DNA of 51,328 bases from Mycobacterium asiaticum. GTDB taxonomy: Bacteria > Actinomycetota > Actinomycetes > Mycobacteriales > Mycobacteriaceae. The DNA is taken from positions 1 to 51,328 of the forward strand of contig NZ_LZKQ01000234.1 in assembly GCF_001668675.1 (NCBI RefSeq), in the 5' to 3' direction. Shown here one piece after another: positions 39,354 through 49,444 of this stretch. Positions within the stretch are counted from its first letter, which is position 1; every line of letters starts with the position of its first letter. The notes under the pieces were generated by a model. It was not told where the DNA came from. It made no database searches and saw only the letters and a program-made list of their open reading frames with translations. The position numbers and the translations under genes are program-made.

Positions 39354-42300
39354 GCTCGTCGAAGCGGGTGAGCGCTGCATCGAGGTCTGCCTCGTCGAAG
39401 ATCTCGCAGCGATCGATCCGCCCCGCTTCGATCGTGAGGAGGTTGATGACGTGCCATTCGGCGTCGACGCCGTCTGGCGAGCTCCCCAGCGCGCTATAGG
39501 TAACGATCGCCCCGAGGTCGCAGAGGTGATGCACCGCCTCTATGCGCATGACGAGGTCTGGCGTGACGTCCCAGATGCCGCGGACGGCTGCCGGCAGATC
39601 AGCGGCTTCAATGATCGCGAATTTGCGGTGGTCGACCATTGTCCAGTCCGCCGCGGGACTTTCGCGCCGGTTGAAGTCGGTGCACTCCCGTGCAATTAAC
39701 GACCACGTGTGCGCGTGGGTGGCCGCTTCGCCTGCCAGGTACCGCGCGTCGAGTTCCGCGAACGCGGCGTCCATGTCGTCGGGATCGAATATTGCGAGCG
39801 CGGTGATTCGGTCGTCGTCGTTGCTTTCGACTATGTGCAGAAGATCGGTGCGGAAGGCCGCGGGTGCCTGATCGCGGCCCGACATGCGGGAACGGCTAAG
39901 CGCGAGGTGGTTTCCGCGGGTTGCGATAAGCGTTGTCGCCATATTCGTAACGCCGACATCGGCAGAGGCCCGTCCATTGCCGGGGTCGGTGTAACCAGAC
40001 ATTAAGTGCCGCATGACAACATCTCGACCACGGTCGCCTTCGGCGCCCACGACATGACGGCGATCGTCGGTGCGGATGTCTTCGGCGAGTAGGTCTGTCA
40101 TGGCAACCCAATCACGGGTCATGAAGCAGGTGCGGAACCGCTCGGCCAACCCGCTGGCGGCATTGTCCAGCCGCACTGTTCGAGAGTGCAATTCGTCGAA
40201 TCTCGTGAGAGCGGCGTCTAGGTCTGCCTCGTCGAACAACTCGAAACGATTGACCATTTCACCGTCGACCATTGAAACGACAACTCCTCGCCACTCGCCC
40301 TCGAAGCCGTCGTGCGAAGTTCCCTGGGCTGTATAGGAGACCACTGCGCCGAGATTGCTCAGCCGATGCACGGTCTCGATGTAGGGCCGAACGTGTTGAT
40401 CGAGATCCCACCCGGCACGCATGTACGCGACCATCTCCCCGGCCGCGAACGCTGTCACCCGGCGATGGTCAACCGCCACAAGATCGTCTGCCAGAGAGGG
40501 GAGTTCGTCGAGCCCGATAGATGCATAACTTCCCACGATGACCCGCCAGGTGTCGGCATAAGGTGCCGCCTCGCCGGCCAGGTACCGGCTTTCGAGTTCC
40601 GCCAAAGCCGTGCCGAAGTCGTCGGCATTGAACGCTACCTGCGCCGCAACACGCCCGTCGGCGTCGACCTCGGCGACGATCAGCATCTCAACGCTGAATT
40701 CTCCCTGCCGCGGATCGCGGTTGGGAGAAGAGATCCGGGTAAGGACGAGGCGTTCGCCACGAGTGGCAATCACGTCCGTGGTCGTCGGCGCCCCCTCCGC
40801 CAATGCCTTCAGGTTCGCGATCACGGCATCGCGGCCCGCCCACAGGCCGGAATTCATGAGGTCATGACGATCGTCGATGAAGCTGTCATCGGTCAGCATC
40901 TCACCGATCGCGGTCCAATCGCGATGCCGGAAATGTGTCAAGAAACGGTCAATTGCCATGCTTGCCGCGTTTGTCAGGCTCCGCACCCCATGGTCGACCT
41001 GATCGAACGTGGCCAGCGCGACGTCGAGGTCTGCCTCATCGAAGATCTCGAGGTGTTTGACGCGGTCGCCATCGATGATCTGCAGGTCGACACTGCGCCA
41101 CTCGGCACCAAAGCCCTGAGATGAAATGCCGTGAGCCGCATGGGTACACACCGCACCCTGGTCCGTAAGGCGGTGTACGGCTTCGATGTATAGTCGGCTG
41201 TACGTCAGGTGGGCCAGTCCGGAACTCAGGTACGGGATCAGGTCGCCGGGTGCAAACGCCGCCGCCCCCCGGCGGTGGTCGACGCTGACGCAGTCTGTCA
41301 TGGTCGGAGGTGTCTCGCCCCGGTTGAGCGCGGCTGGGCCGGCGATGATCACCGCCCACGTGCGTGCGTGGCTGGCGGCTTCGCCCGACAGATACCGGCG
41401 ATCGAGTTCGGCGACTGCGGCATCGAAATCCTCGAGGTCGAACACCACACGCGCGGTCACTCGTTCGGCGGAATCGACTTCGACGACGTCCAGCACATCT
41501 ATGCCGAAAGCATCTGCATCCTCGTCGCGGAACGAGGATTGGACGCGATTCATGGCGAGCCTGCCTCCGCGGACTGCCAAGGTGTCGGTAACCATGCTCT
41601 TAACGCCAGCCCTGGCCACAACCGAGATTTCTGTCATCACGGCTTCGCGGCCCTGTCGAAATCCCGAGCCCACCACCTTCCGACGGTCATCCTGGATGAC
41701 GTCGTCGGCCAGCGTCTCGGCGACGGCTGCCCAGTTGTCGGCGACGAAATAAGACGCGACGCGTCGGCTTACTCCGCTCGCTGCGTTCTTCAGTTTCGAC
41801 GGCGAAGGCTCCCCCAAACGGCTGTGTGCGGCATCGAGTTCGGCGTATGCGGCGTCGATGTCTGCGAGGTCGAATGACACCTCCAGGGTCAGTCGGCCCG
41901 CTTCATCTATTCCGTAGACCAGCAGGAACTCGTCAACCGGCGCCCCAGGGCTCACGTCGACAGTCCGCACGGTCAGTCGCGCGAGAGCCAGGTGCTCACC
42001 CCGCACGGCCAGCACTTTCTGGTCGAACCGGACATTGCCGTGCTCGAACATGCGCTTTTGCGCATCGGTCCAATCGGAAGCGGCAAGGTCACTTTGCGTG
42101 AACCTCAATATCTTTCGTCGGCTCTCGACGACGACGTGGGGTGTGAAGAGTCGGTCGAACTCGTCCCAGTCCGCCCGCTCGACTGCGAGCGCCAGGCGTT
42201 TCGCCACCTGCACGCATGCGTTGTCCACGACCTCGCTAGGCGGTTCGGGCACCATCGTTGACGGCGTGACAGCACGTTCGCCGACGAACGTGCGCGCCAA

Positions 42301-45300
42301 CTCCGCCAGTACCGCGGCCCCTTTCTGTTCGTACAGGCTCTCCGCGTGCGCGGCGGCCGCGCGCGCTCCCAAGGCATCGCCGGCGGCGTTCAAAACCGTT
42401 GCCAGTCCCAGGCATGCGTCGGCGTGGTCGACCAGCAGGTCGGTGCGCTCGGCGAGGCGGATCGCATCCTCGGCGACCTGACGGGCCTCGTCATGTTCGT
42501 GACAGCGTGACAACAAGTGTCCACGCAGCGTGCGCCATGCAATCGAGGGCTTCAATGCGTGGCCCGCGAGACGTTCACTCTCGACGCATAATTCGTCCGC
42601 CTCGGCGTCTCGATCGAGCATCAGACAGGTCCGTCCGAGCAGCGCCGCCGTCTCAGCGGTGTCCGCGTCGAGGTGCATTCGCCGAAAGCCGTTGTAGGCC
42701 TGACGAAGGTGCGGCTCGGCGCCGGCGGCATTGTCGGCGACGAGCTCGACGATGCCGGCGAACTGCTCGACCTCGAGCAGCGCGTGACGCAGGCCGAGCT
42801 CGGTGACCGTGCGCCTGGCCGAATCGATCATCCGCCGGGCCGCGGGCGCGCGACCGCGGAAGGCCTCCAGCACGGCCTGACATCGCGTCGAGGTGGCCTC
42901 GACCGAGGGCGAGTCGGTCGTGATTCGCAGCAGCCGTACGACATCGAGGCACCGTCCACCAGCACGCGGCACCGGGTTGGGTCCCCAGAGCGCCGCCAGC
43001 GGCGCATTAGCAAGAACCGCGTTCACCCGGCGGTGGTCACGTGCACGCCGCGCCGCTGTCAGCGCCTCATCCAGTGCCGCCTCACAGTCACCGATACGGC
43101 CGAGGCGCGCCAGGCATCCGGCGCGGACGGTGTGCGCCTTGGCTTCGCCGGCGGCATCATCCAAACCGGCGAGTTCTTCGGCGGCCGTACTCAGCGCTAC
43201 CTCGATTTCGTCGAGTCGATCGGGGTGAATCAGCATCGACAGCTCGCCATCGAAACAAGTCGCCCATGCTCGCAATCTGGCCGAATTGACTGTCGCCTGG
43301 TGCAATTGGGCGACAGCTCCGGTGGCCGACGTCACGTCGCCCGCGGCGAGCAGCGCCTCACAGCGGGCGACAAGCAATGCCGTGGCTTGACCCGCTCGGT
43401 CGGACAACTCGTCGTCGAGATCTCCCAACGCGTGCAGAGCACGGTCGTACAGGTCGGCCGCGCCCTCATAGGCCAGGCGGGCCATCGCCTGGTCTGCGGC
43501 GCGACGGCAGTACTCGACGGCCTTGGCCGCGTTGCCGGCCCAGGCGCATTCGAAGTAGTGGTGTGCGAGTTCCGCCAGTAGCTCCTCCTGGGCGCCGCGC
43601 AGGGCCTCCAGCGTCGTGGCGATCCGCTGGTGCAACCGCATCCGGCGTACCGACGCGAGCTCGGCCAGCAACGACTGGCGGACGATAGCGTGGTTGAATC
43701 GGTAACGGCCACCATGCTCTTCAAGCACCAGTCCCGCTTGGCGCGCCTCGTCGAACGCGTCGATGAGGTCGCTGCCGATCACCTCTTCGACCAATTGCAG
43801 CTCGAACCGACTGCCGACGACCGCAGCCGCCGACAGGGCTGTGTTGGCCTCCGGAGAAAGCCGAGAAAGCCGGCGGCTCACCGCCTCTCGCACACCCTGC
43901 GGTAGGGTGCTCTGATCCCACACACCGCCGCTTTCATCGACGTGGCGCAAGGCCTCGATCAAAAAGAACGGGTTTCCGCCCGTAACCGAAGCCAACGCGT
44001 GCGCAAGTTCTTCGTCGTCGTAGCCGGCCTCGGCGACGTACGCGGTCACATCGTCTGCGTCGAGTCCGTTGAGGTGCACGCGGTCGGCCGTACCGTCACG
44101 GTGCAAATCAGCCAGCATCGCCGCCAGGGGGTGGGAGCGGTCCAGATCAGTGCTGCGGTAGGTGCCGACGACCTGCACCCGGGCGCGGTCGCCGAAGCGC
44201 AGCAGGTGCCGCAAGAGGAGCAGCGTCGGTTTGGCCGCCCAATGCAGATCATCGAGAACCAGCACGACTTGCGAAGCGGCGGAAGCTATTTCGAGCAGCG
44301 CGACGACCGCGTCGAACAACGCGTAGCGTTCGGTGTCCGGATCCGCGCGGGCAGGTGAAGCCAAATCCGGTACGACGTCCGGCAACCCGGGGACCAGGGG
44401 CAGGAGTGCTTCCGCGCCGCGCAACCCTCGCAGCCGGTCCGCGCCGACGCACGGCACCAGGGAACGCAGGGATTCCGCGAAGGGTTGATAGGGCGCCCCG
44501 AGGTCCTCGTCGCACCGGCCGTAGAGGACGATCGCGCCCTGTTCATAGGCCCGTTGGGACCATTCACCGGCCAGGCGTGTCTTGCCGACGCCCGGTTCCC
44601 CGGCGATGAGGACCGCATGCGTGCCGGCGGTCTGCCCGGCGGAGAGTAGGTGTTCCAGTTCCGGGCCCCGGCCGACGAATGGCCCGGGTCCGATCAATAC
44701 CGACGGCAGAGCGGGCCGGTCTATCGGCGCCTCGGAAGTGGTTTCCTCGCAGCGATCAAGGTCCAGCCGAAGTTCGAAGACGTGCTCCGGTCGCGCCAGA
44801 TTGCGTAGTTGACGCATGCCGAGGTCGGTTAGTGCGACGTCCTCTGGCAGTGAGTCGACGACGAGTTCCGCGCTGGCTCCCGAGCACAGAATCTGCCCGC
44901 CTTCCGCCAGCGACCGCAATCGGGCGGCGCGGTTGACCGCTCGCCCGAAGTAGTCGCCGTCGCGGAGTTCGACTTCTCCGGTGTGCAACGCGACCCGGAT
45001 CCGCAGGGGTTCGGCCAGCGCCCACGGCTCGTGGGCGATAGCTTCCTGCAGTTCGATTGCGGCGGCCGCCGCCGCTGACGGGCGGTCGAACACGGAGAAC
45101 GTCGCATCGCCCTCGCCGCGGGTCTTGATCAAACGTCCGCCGCGTGCGGTGACGACTTGTTCGACCAGTTCATCGTGTCGCGCCAGTGCTAGTGCCATCG
45201 CGTCGGGCTCTGCCTCCCAGGCAGCGGTTGACCCTTCGATGTCGGTCAGCAGGAACGTCACCGTTCGCGTCACGGCTGAAGAATGTTGCGCCGCAGGGAT

Positions 45301-46044
45301 TTCCAAGGCGGGATCCTGAGCAACGATCGCTGCCTCGAGGCGCCGGAGGTTGTGCCCGGGGTCGACTCCCAACTCATCGGCCAGCAGCGCGCGCGCTCTC
45401 TGGAAGGCGCCTAGTGCCTCGCCCTGCCGCCCGGCACGGTACAGCGCGAGCATCAGCTGCGCCCAACGCCTTTCGCGCAGCGGTGCTTCCGCCACCGCGG
45501 CCTCGAGCTCACCGACGATCTCTGCGGCACGACCGGTCGCGAGCAGCGCATCGGCGCGGTCCTCCACCAGTGCGGCGTGGGCCTCGATCCATCGCGTCTT
45601 CTCGGCCGTTCCTCGTGGGCTGTCGGGCAGTTCCGGAATTGCGCGCCACAGCGCCACGGCTTCATCAAAGTGGGTAACCGCTTGGCGGATGTCACCGGCG
45701 GCGACGGCCTCGCGTCCCTTCCGCGCGGCCGCCCGGTGCCGTACGGCGTCGATCTCGCTGCCCAAAAGGACCCATCCCGCCCCCTCGGTTAACACGAAGC
45801 CGTCGCCCAAGATGCGGCGCAACAGGGAGATGTGCGTCTGCAGGGCCTTCGCGGCGGTGCGCGGGGGATTTTCTCCCCAAAGCATCTCGGCGAGCGCTTC
45901 AGCCGAAACCACCGAGCCGCCGTGCAGGCCGAGCATGGTGAGGAGGGCCCGCGGCTTGGCACCCGGTATCGAAACGGACGCGCCGCGTTGCCGAACTTGG
46001 AGAGGTCCCAAAACCCCCAGTTCCACGTCTTGAAGCGTAACCAC
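39331..46044 (-). CDS. Giant SARP/BTAD regulator: cyclase, STAND ATPase, TPRs and seven SnoaL-like domains
   Basis: 2237 residues from GTG 46044. In order: an OmpR-type winged helix (about 5-95) and BTAD helices (about 97-245), the SARP start; a class III nucleotidyl cyclase domain (about 258-425) with metal Asp268 (LLTDIEGST) and Asp313 (GEGDATF), and Asn371/Arg375 (VNRAARL), so possibly active; a STAND ATPase with Walker A GEPGVGKT (482-489) and Walker B LVLDD (595-599); TPR-like helices (about 800-1255); then SnoaL/NTF2-like modules. These are one single module A0 (about 1285-1407) and three A-B units starting at the NAAS motif (residues 1420, 1692, 1961), with DDRR-type, VDHRR and FDEADLD motifs. 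It diverges from a small PE gene. The ligand and targets are unknown; the whole architecture is new to me. Confidence 0.92.
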   Translation of the reverse strand: MVTLQDVELGVLGPLQVRQRGASVSIPGAKPRALLTMLGLHGGSVVSAEALAEMLWGENPPRTAAKALQTHISLLRRILGDGFVLTEGAGWVLLGSEIDAVRHRAAARKGREAVAAGDIRQAVTHFDEAVALWRAIPELPDSPRGTAEKTRWIEAHAALVEDRADALLATGRAAEIVGELEAAVAEAPLRERRWAQLMLALYRAGRQGEALGAFQRARALLADELGVDPGHNLRRLEAAIVAQDPALEIPAAQHSSAVTRTVTFLLTDIEGSTAAWEAEPDAMALALARHDELVEQVVTARGGRLIKTRGEGDATFSVFDRPSAAAAAAIELQEAIAHEPWALAEPLRIRVALHTGEVELRDGDYFGRAVNRAARLRSLAEGGQILCSGASAELVVDSLPEDVALTDLGMRQLRNLARPEHVFELRLDLDRCEETTSEAPIDRPALPSVLIGPGPFVGRGPELEHLLSAGQTAGTHAVLIAGEPGVGKTRLAGEWSQRAYEQGAIVLYGRCDEDLGAPYQPFAESLRSLVPCVGADRLRGLRGAEALLPLVPGLPDVVPDLASPARADPDTERYALFDAVVALLEIASAASQVVLVLDDLHWAAKPTLLLLRHLLRFGDRARVQVVGTYRSTDLDRSHPLAAMLADLHRDGTADRVHLNGLDADDVTAYVAEAGYDDEELAHALASVTGGNPFFLIEALRHVDESGGVWDQSTLPQGVREAVSRRLSRLSPEANTALSAAAVVGSRFELQLVEEVIGSDLIDAFDEARQAGLVLEEHGGRYRFNHAIVRQSLLAELASVRRMRLHQRIATTLEALRGAQEELLAELAHHYFECAWAGNAAKAVEYCRRAADQAMARLAYEGAADLYDRALHALGDLDDELSDRAGQATALLVARCEALLAAGDVTSATGAVAQLHQATVNSARLRAWATCFDGELSMLIHPDRLDEIEVALSTAAEELAGLDDAAGEAKAHTVRAGCLARLGRIGDCEAALDEALTAARRARDHRRVNAVLANAPLAALWGPNPVPRAGGRCLDVVRLLRITTDSPSVEATSTRCQAVLEAFRGRAPAARRMIDSARRTVTELGLRHALLEVEQFAGIVELVADNAAGAEPHLRQAYNGFRRMHLDADTAETAALLGRTCLMLDRDAEADELCVESERLAGHALKPSIAWRTLRGHLLSRCHEHDEARQVAEDAIRLAERTDLLVDHADACLGLATVLNAAGDALGARAAAAHAESLYEQKGAAVLAELARTFVGERAVTPSTMVPEPPSEVVDNACVQVAKRLALAVERADWDEFDRLFTPHVVVESRRKILRFTQSDLAASDWTDAQKRMFEHGNVRFDQKVLAVRGEHLALARLTVRTVDVSPGAPVDEFLLVYGIDEAGRLTLEVSFDLADIDAAYAELDAAHSRLGEPSPSKLKNAASGVSRRVASYFVADNWAAVAETLADDVIQDDRRKVVGSGFRQGREAVMTEISVVARAGVKSMVTDTLAVRGGRLAMNRVQSSFRDEDADAFGIDVLDVVEVDSAERVTARVVFDLEDFDAAVAELDRRYLSGEAASHARTWAVIIAGPAALNRGETPPTMTDCVSVDHRRGAAAFAPGDLIPYLSSGLAHLTYSRLYIEAVHRLTDQGAVCTHAAHGISSQGFGAEWRSVDLQIIDGDRVKHLEIFDEADLDVALATFDQVDHGVRSLTNAASMAIDRFLTHFRHRDWTAIGEMLTDDSFIDDRHDLMNSGLWAGRDAVIANLKALAEGAPTTTDVIATRGERLVLTRISSPNRDPRQGEFSVEMLIVAEVDADGRVAAQVAFNADDFGTALAELESRYLAGEAAPYADTWRVIVGSYASIGLDELPSLADDLVAVDHRRVTAFAAGEMVAYMRAGWDLDQHVRPYIETVHRLSNLGAVVSYTAQGTSHDGFEGEWRGVVVSMVDGEMVNRFELFDEADLDAALTRFDELHSRTVRLDNAASGLAERFRTCFMTRDWVAMTDLLAEDIRTDDRRHVVGAEGDRGRDVVMRHLMSGYTDPGNGRASADVGVTNMATTLIATRGNHLALSRSRMSGRDQAPAAFRTDLLHIVESNDDDRITALAIFDPDDMDAAFAELDARYLAGEAATHAHTWSLIARECTDFNRRESPAADWTMVDHRKFAIIEAADLPAAVRGIWDVTPDLVMRIEAVHHLCDLGAIVTYSALGSSPDGVDAEWHVINLLTIEAGRIDRCEIFDEADLDAALTRFDELTARQAS
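39334..41787 (-). repeat. Three tandem A-B SnoaL units coded in the giant regulator
   Basis: Units 40972-41787, 40165-40971 and 39334-40164 (about 272, 269 and 277 codons). Each starts with NAAS plus RF/DW-type helices, has a DDRR-type loop, a TRGxxLxL strand, RYLxGEAAxxAxTW, VDHR(R/K), EAVHxL or TVHRL, then FDEADLD. The last 16 residues of the second and third units (FDEADLDAALTRFDEL) are identical. The reading frame is kept throughout. Confidence 0.85.
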
Positions 46045-46232
46045 GTCCGCAATCGTCGGGGAAAAGATTCAACGCACGGTCAAGGTCGAGTAAAAGTGCC
46101 ATACTCCCGGGCATAGCGAAATCGGATCGGATTACGTAGGCACTTACTGCAGTCTCATCCTGGGATTCGGGCCACGCTCAAGGTGCCGGCGAGTACTTGC
46201 CGGTCTCGCCTGGACAGTGGGGAGGGACGAAT

Positions 46233-46739
46233 GTGTCTCACGTGATAGTTGCGCCCGATGTGGTGGCGGCCGCGGTAGCGGATCTGGAAACCCTGGCCGA
46301 TACGGTCGACGCGGCCCATCTCGCAACGGCGCCTATGACGCTTACAGTCGCACCGGCGGCCGCCGACGAGGTGTCGGTGAATATCGCGCACCTGTTCTCC
46401 GGCCACGCCGAGGACTATTTCGCGACGGCTCAGCGGGCCGCGACGTATCAGGAGCAATTCGCTCAGACTCTGAGTGCAAGCGCGATGACATATGCCAGCG
46501 CCGAAAGTGTCAACGGTGCGTTGCTGCAGGGCTTCGAGGCGCTTTTTCACCAGGGACAAAACGCCATTCTCAACGCGTTGGCCGCGTACCTGGTCTGGTC
46601 AGAATCCTGGATAAACTTCGTACCCGGCCCCTTGCGAACCTACGTGTATGCCCCCATACTTCTGGCTTTGCTTGCTGCCTTTGGGCATGCGCTATTCTCA
46701 GCGATCGTTTTGGAGGCCATCGGGATGATTCCTGGGTAG
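46233..46739 (+). CDS. PE-family protein with hydrophobic C-terminus
   Basis: 168 residues. The PE domain (about 1-95) reads MSHVIVAPDVVAAAVADLETLAD, then PAAADEVSVNIAHLFSGHAEDYF, and ends with the export motif YxxxE (YASAE). The rest is not PGRS: it has a linker and a hydrophobic helix (YAPILLALLAAFGHALFSAIVLEAIG) that could insert into a membrane. GTG 46233 has GGAGG seven bases upstream and gives the normal PE start; the frame open from 46197 does not. It lies between two large STAND regulators. Confidence 0.85.
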   Translation: MSHVIVAPDVVAAAVADLETLADTVDAAHLATAPMTLTVAPAAADEVSVNIAHLFSGHAEDYFATAQRAATYQEQFAQTLSASAMTYASAESVNGALLQGFEALFHQGQNAILNALAAYLVWSESWINFVPGPLRTYVYAPILLALLAAFGHALFSAIVLEAIGMIPG

Positions 46740-46789
46740 CGGCCTTTGATCGTTTCGCCGATGTGCCCAGCACGTGAGGTGATCGCCAG

Positions 46790-46801
46790 TACGCTGCGGA
46801 C
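46790..46801 (+). promoter_or_regulatory. Leaderless-type -10 box for the LuxR-STAND gene
   Basis: TACGCT (46790-46795) lies six bases before GTG 46802, and no Shine-Dalgarno is seen. Confidence 0.45.
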
Positions 46802-49441
46802 GTGCGCTTGTCGTGGCCACTGGTGAGCCGCTCGAAGGAAATCAACATCATCGAGGCCGCGCTCGCGGCTTCGGACGTTGCCGGAGTCGTTATCTTCGGT
46901 GTAGCCGGCGTGGGTAAGAGTCGGATCGCCCGGGACGCTTTAGCGGCGGCCGTCGCCCGAGGCTGCGAAGGCCGATGGGTGGTCGGCACATCGACTGCAC
47001 GGGCGATACCGCTGGGGGCTTTCACCGCGTGGGCGCCACCGGGGGTGAGCGGCACGCTGCCGCTGCTGCGCGGAGTGATCGACGCGGTGACGGCCGCCCC
47101 TCCCGGCGTCACCGTGGTGCTGGCCGTTGACGACGTGCAGCTGCTCGACGACTTGTCCATCTTCGTTTTGCATCAGATCGTGCACCGAGGCGCGGCGAAG
47201 GTGATACTCACCGCCCGCGATGGTGAGCCCATCTCGGCTGCAGCGCAGGAGATATGGTCCGGTGGTCAATTCGACCGGTTAGACCTGCAACCGCTGACTC
47301 TTGGCCAATCCGGGGACCTCCTTTCGGCCGCCTTGGCCGGCCCAGTGGAACCCAGTGTGAACCAACGGCTTTGGGAACTCACTCGGGGCAACACGTTGTA
47401 CCTGCGGAACATTGTCGAACAGGCGGTCGCCGACGGCCGACTCGCACAACGACAGGGATATTGGCGGTGGATCGGTGATCCCGAAATGCCTCCGGGCCTG
47501 GTCGAGCTGATCGAGTGTCGGATCGGAGCCCTGCCGCCGGGGTTGAGCGATGTCGTCGACGCGGTGGCAGTGGCGGAACCGGTCGAATTGGGTTGTCTGA
47601 GACGTCTGGCCGAGCCGGCGGCCATCGAGGAGGCCGACACGCGTGCCTTGATCACGCTCGAGCCATCAGACGGGGGTGTCCAAGTGCGCCTGGCGCATCC
47701 GCTGTACGGCGAGGTGCGGCGCCGGCGCGCTGCACCCACCCGCCTGCGCCGGTTGCGTGGTCTCGTCGCTGCCGAGCTGGCGGCCGGCCCCGATCATGAC
47801 GACATCCACCTCGTGGTGCGACGCGCGACGCTGATGCTTGACTCCGATTTGAACGCGGACGCGGAACTTATGGTGAGGGCGGCACACGGCGCCGTGTGGC
47901 TGGCAAACCTCCCCCTTGCGGATCGTCTTGCCGAAGCGGCGGTTCGGGCGGGAGCGGGAGTCGAGGCGAGTTTGATACGCGCACATGCACTGTCGTGGTC
48001 GGGGCGGGGGGAGGAGGCCGACTCAGTATTGGCTGCGCTGGATCAAGGATTGTTGACGGAGACCGAGCGTGCCCAGCTTGCGTTCCTTCGGGCCAGCAAC
48101 CTGCTGTGGGCACTCGGTGATCCCGCAGGCGCCAAGGTGATCATCGACGAGGCGTCGCACATCACCGCGCCGCAGGGCCGTCGCTACATCGACGCGTTTC
48201 TCACCGTTTACTGGTTCGCCACCGATCAGCCGGAGCGCGCGGAACAAGCGTCGAAAAGCCTCGTCCTGGAAGAACTTCCAGCCGTCGTCGGCGCCGAGAT
48301 CGCCTGGGTGCTTGCCACCATCGCCGCCGATGCCGGACGCACCGCAGACGCCGTCGCGGTGGCGGAGTGGGGGTATCGCGCGGTCGCGCGCTCACTTGAT
48401 CCGCCGCACATGGGTTTCAACATCGCCGATTCACACGTCAGCGCGCTCATGCTGTCCGGGCGCATTGCCGAGGCCTTCGATGTCGCCGCGCAGGTGCGTC
48501 GCCAGGCGGGCGACCTGCCAGGGGCGGCTCAGTTGCTCGGCGCCGCGGTCGCAGGTCGCGCTGCCCTGGCCGGCGGGCAGCTGAACGCCGCGAGCGAATG
48601 GCTCCAACAGACAGCAGTGGGACTTTCCGCTACGCATGCCCTGGGTTGGGGGTACCGCTATCAGATCGCGCTTGCGATCGCGCTCGGAATGCGTGGCTCC
48701 CTGGCCGAGGCAACCGACATCCTAGATGTCATCGATGAGCAGCAACGCCCGTTCCGCTCGCTGGCCTATGAACGGACTCTGGCCCGGGCGTGGGTGTGCG
48801 CTGGACAGGGTGCCGTCAGCCAGGCCATCACCATCTTGTCCGACGGTGCGGAAGATGCCCGGGCGAAGGGGCAATTCGCTGCCGAAGTGCTGTGCTTGCA
48901 GACCGCTGCGCAGTTCGGCGACCGGTCCGGGACGGCCAGGTTACGCGAGGTCGAATGCGTCGTGGAAGGACCGCGCGCGGGTCTTGCGGCACGCTTCTCA
49001 GCTGCTTTGGCCGACGGTGATGGCGCTCAATTGAGTGACATCTCAAAGGCATTCGAGTCGATGGGCGATATCGTCGCAGCCCTTGATGCCGCCGCCCATG
49101 CCGCCAATGTGTATCGCAGCCAAGGTTTACGGGGGTCCGCCCTGGGATGCGCGACGCGGGCCGGTGTGCTGGCCGAGCAGTGCGGAGGGATCACGACTCC
49201 GGCGCTGCGCCAGGTCAGTGAGCCCGTGCCGTTCACGGATCGCGAACGCGAGATTGTCATGCTGATCGGGGAGGGGCTGTCCAACCGCGCCGTCGCCGAG
49301 CGGCTGACCCTTTCTGTCCGCACCGTGGAAAGCCACATTTATCGGGCGATGGCAAAGACCGGAACAACGACGCGCGAGGAGCTCGCGGCGCTGCTACCGC
49401 GCCGTGGCGCCTCGCACGGTGGTGTCGGGGTCCCTCATTGA
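46802..49441 (+). CDS. LuxR-family STAND ATPase regulator
   Basis: 879 residues, MalT-like. N-terminal NTPase with Walker A GVAGVGKS (33-40) and Walker B VVLAVDD (105-111), then winged-helix and about 450 residues of TPR-like helices, and a C-terminal LuxR helix-turn-helix (about 811-865: FTDREREIVMLIGEGLSNRAVA, then VRTVESHIYRAM). This resembles mycobacterial Rv0339c/Rv0890c-type regulators, without the cyclase domain some have. The ligand is unknown. It lies 62 bases after the PE gene. Confidence 0.9.
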   Translation: MRLSWPLVSRSKEINIIEAALAASDVAGVVIFGVAGVGKSRIARDALAAAVARGCEGRWVVGTSTARAIPLGAFTAWAPPGVSGTLPLLRGVIDAVTAAPPGVTVVLAVDDVQLLDDLSIFVLHQIVHRGAAKVILTARDGEPISAAAQEIWSGGQFDRLDLQPLTLGQSGDLLSAALAGPVEPSVNQRLWELTRGNTLYLRNIVEQAVADGRLAQRQGYWRWIGDPEMPPGLVELIECRIGALPPGLSDVVDAVAVAEPVELGCLRRLAEPAAIEEADTRALITLEPSDGGVQVRLAHPLYGEVRRRRAAPTRLRRLRGLVAAELAAGPDHDDIHLVVRRATLMLDSDLNADAELMVRAAHGAVWLANLPLADRLAEAAVRAGAGVEASLIRAHALSWSGRGEEADSVLAALDQGLLTETERAQLAFLRASNLLWALGDPAGAKVIIDEASHITAPQGRRYIDAFLTVYWFATDQPERAEQASKSLVLEELPAVVGAEIAWVLATIAADAGRTADAVAVAEWGYRAVARSLDPPHMGFNIADSHVSALMLSGRIAEAFDVAAQVRRQAGDLPGAAQLLGAAVAGRAALAGGQLNAASEWLQQTAVGLSATHALGWGYRYQIALAIALGMRGSLAEATDILDVIDEQQRPFRSLAYERTLARAWVCAGQGAVSQAITILSDGAEDARAKGQFAAEVLCLQTAAQFGDRSGTARLREVECVVEGPRAGLAARFSAALADGDGAQLSDISKAFESMGDIVAALDAAAHAANVYRSQGLRGSALGCATRAGVLAEQCGGITTPALRQVSEPVPFTDREREIVMLIGEGLSNRAVAERLTLSVRTVESHIYRAMAKTGTTTREELAALLPRRGASHGGVGVPH

Positions 49442-49444
49442 GTT

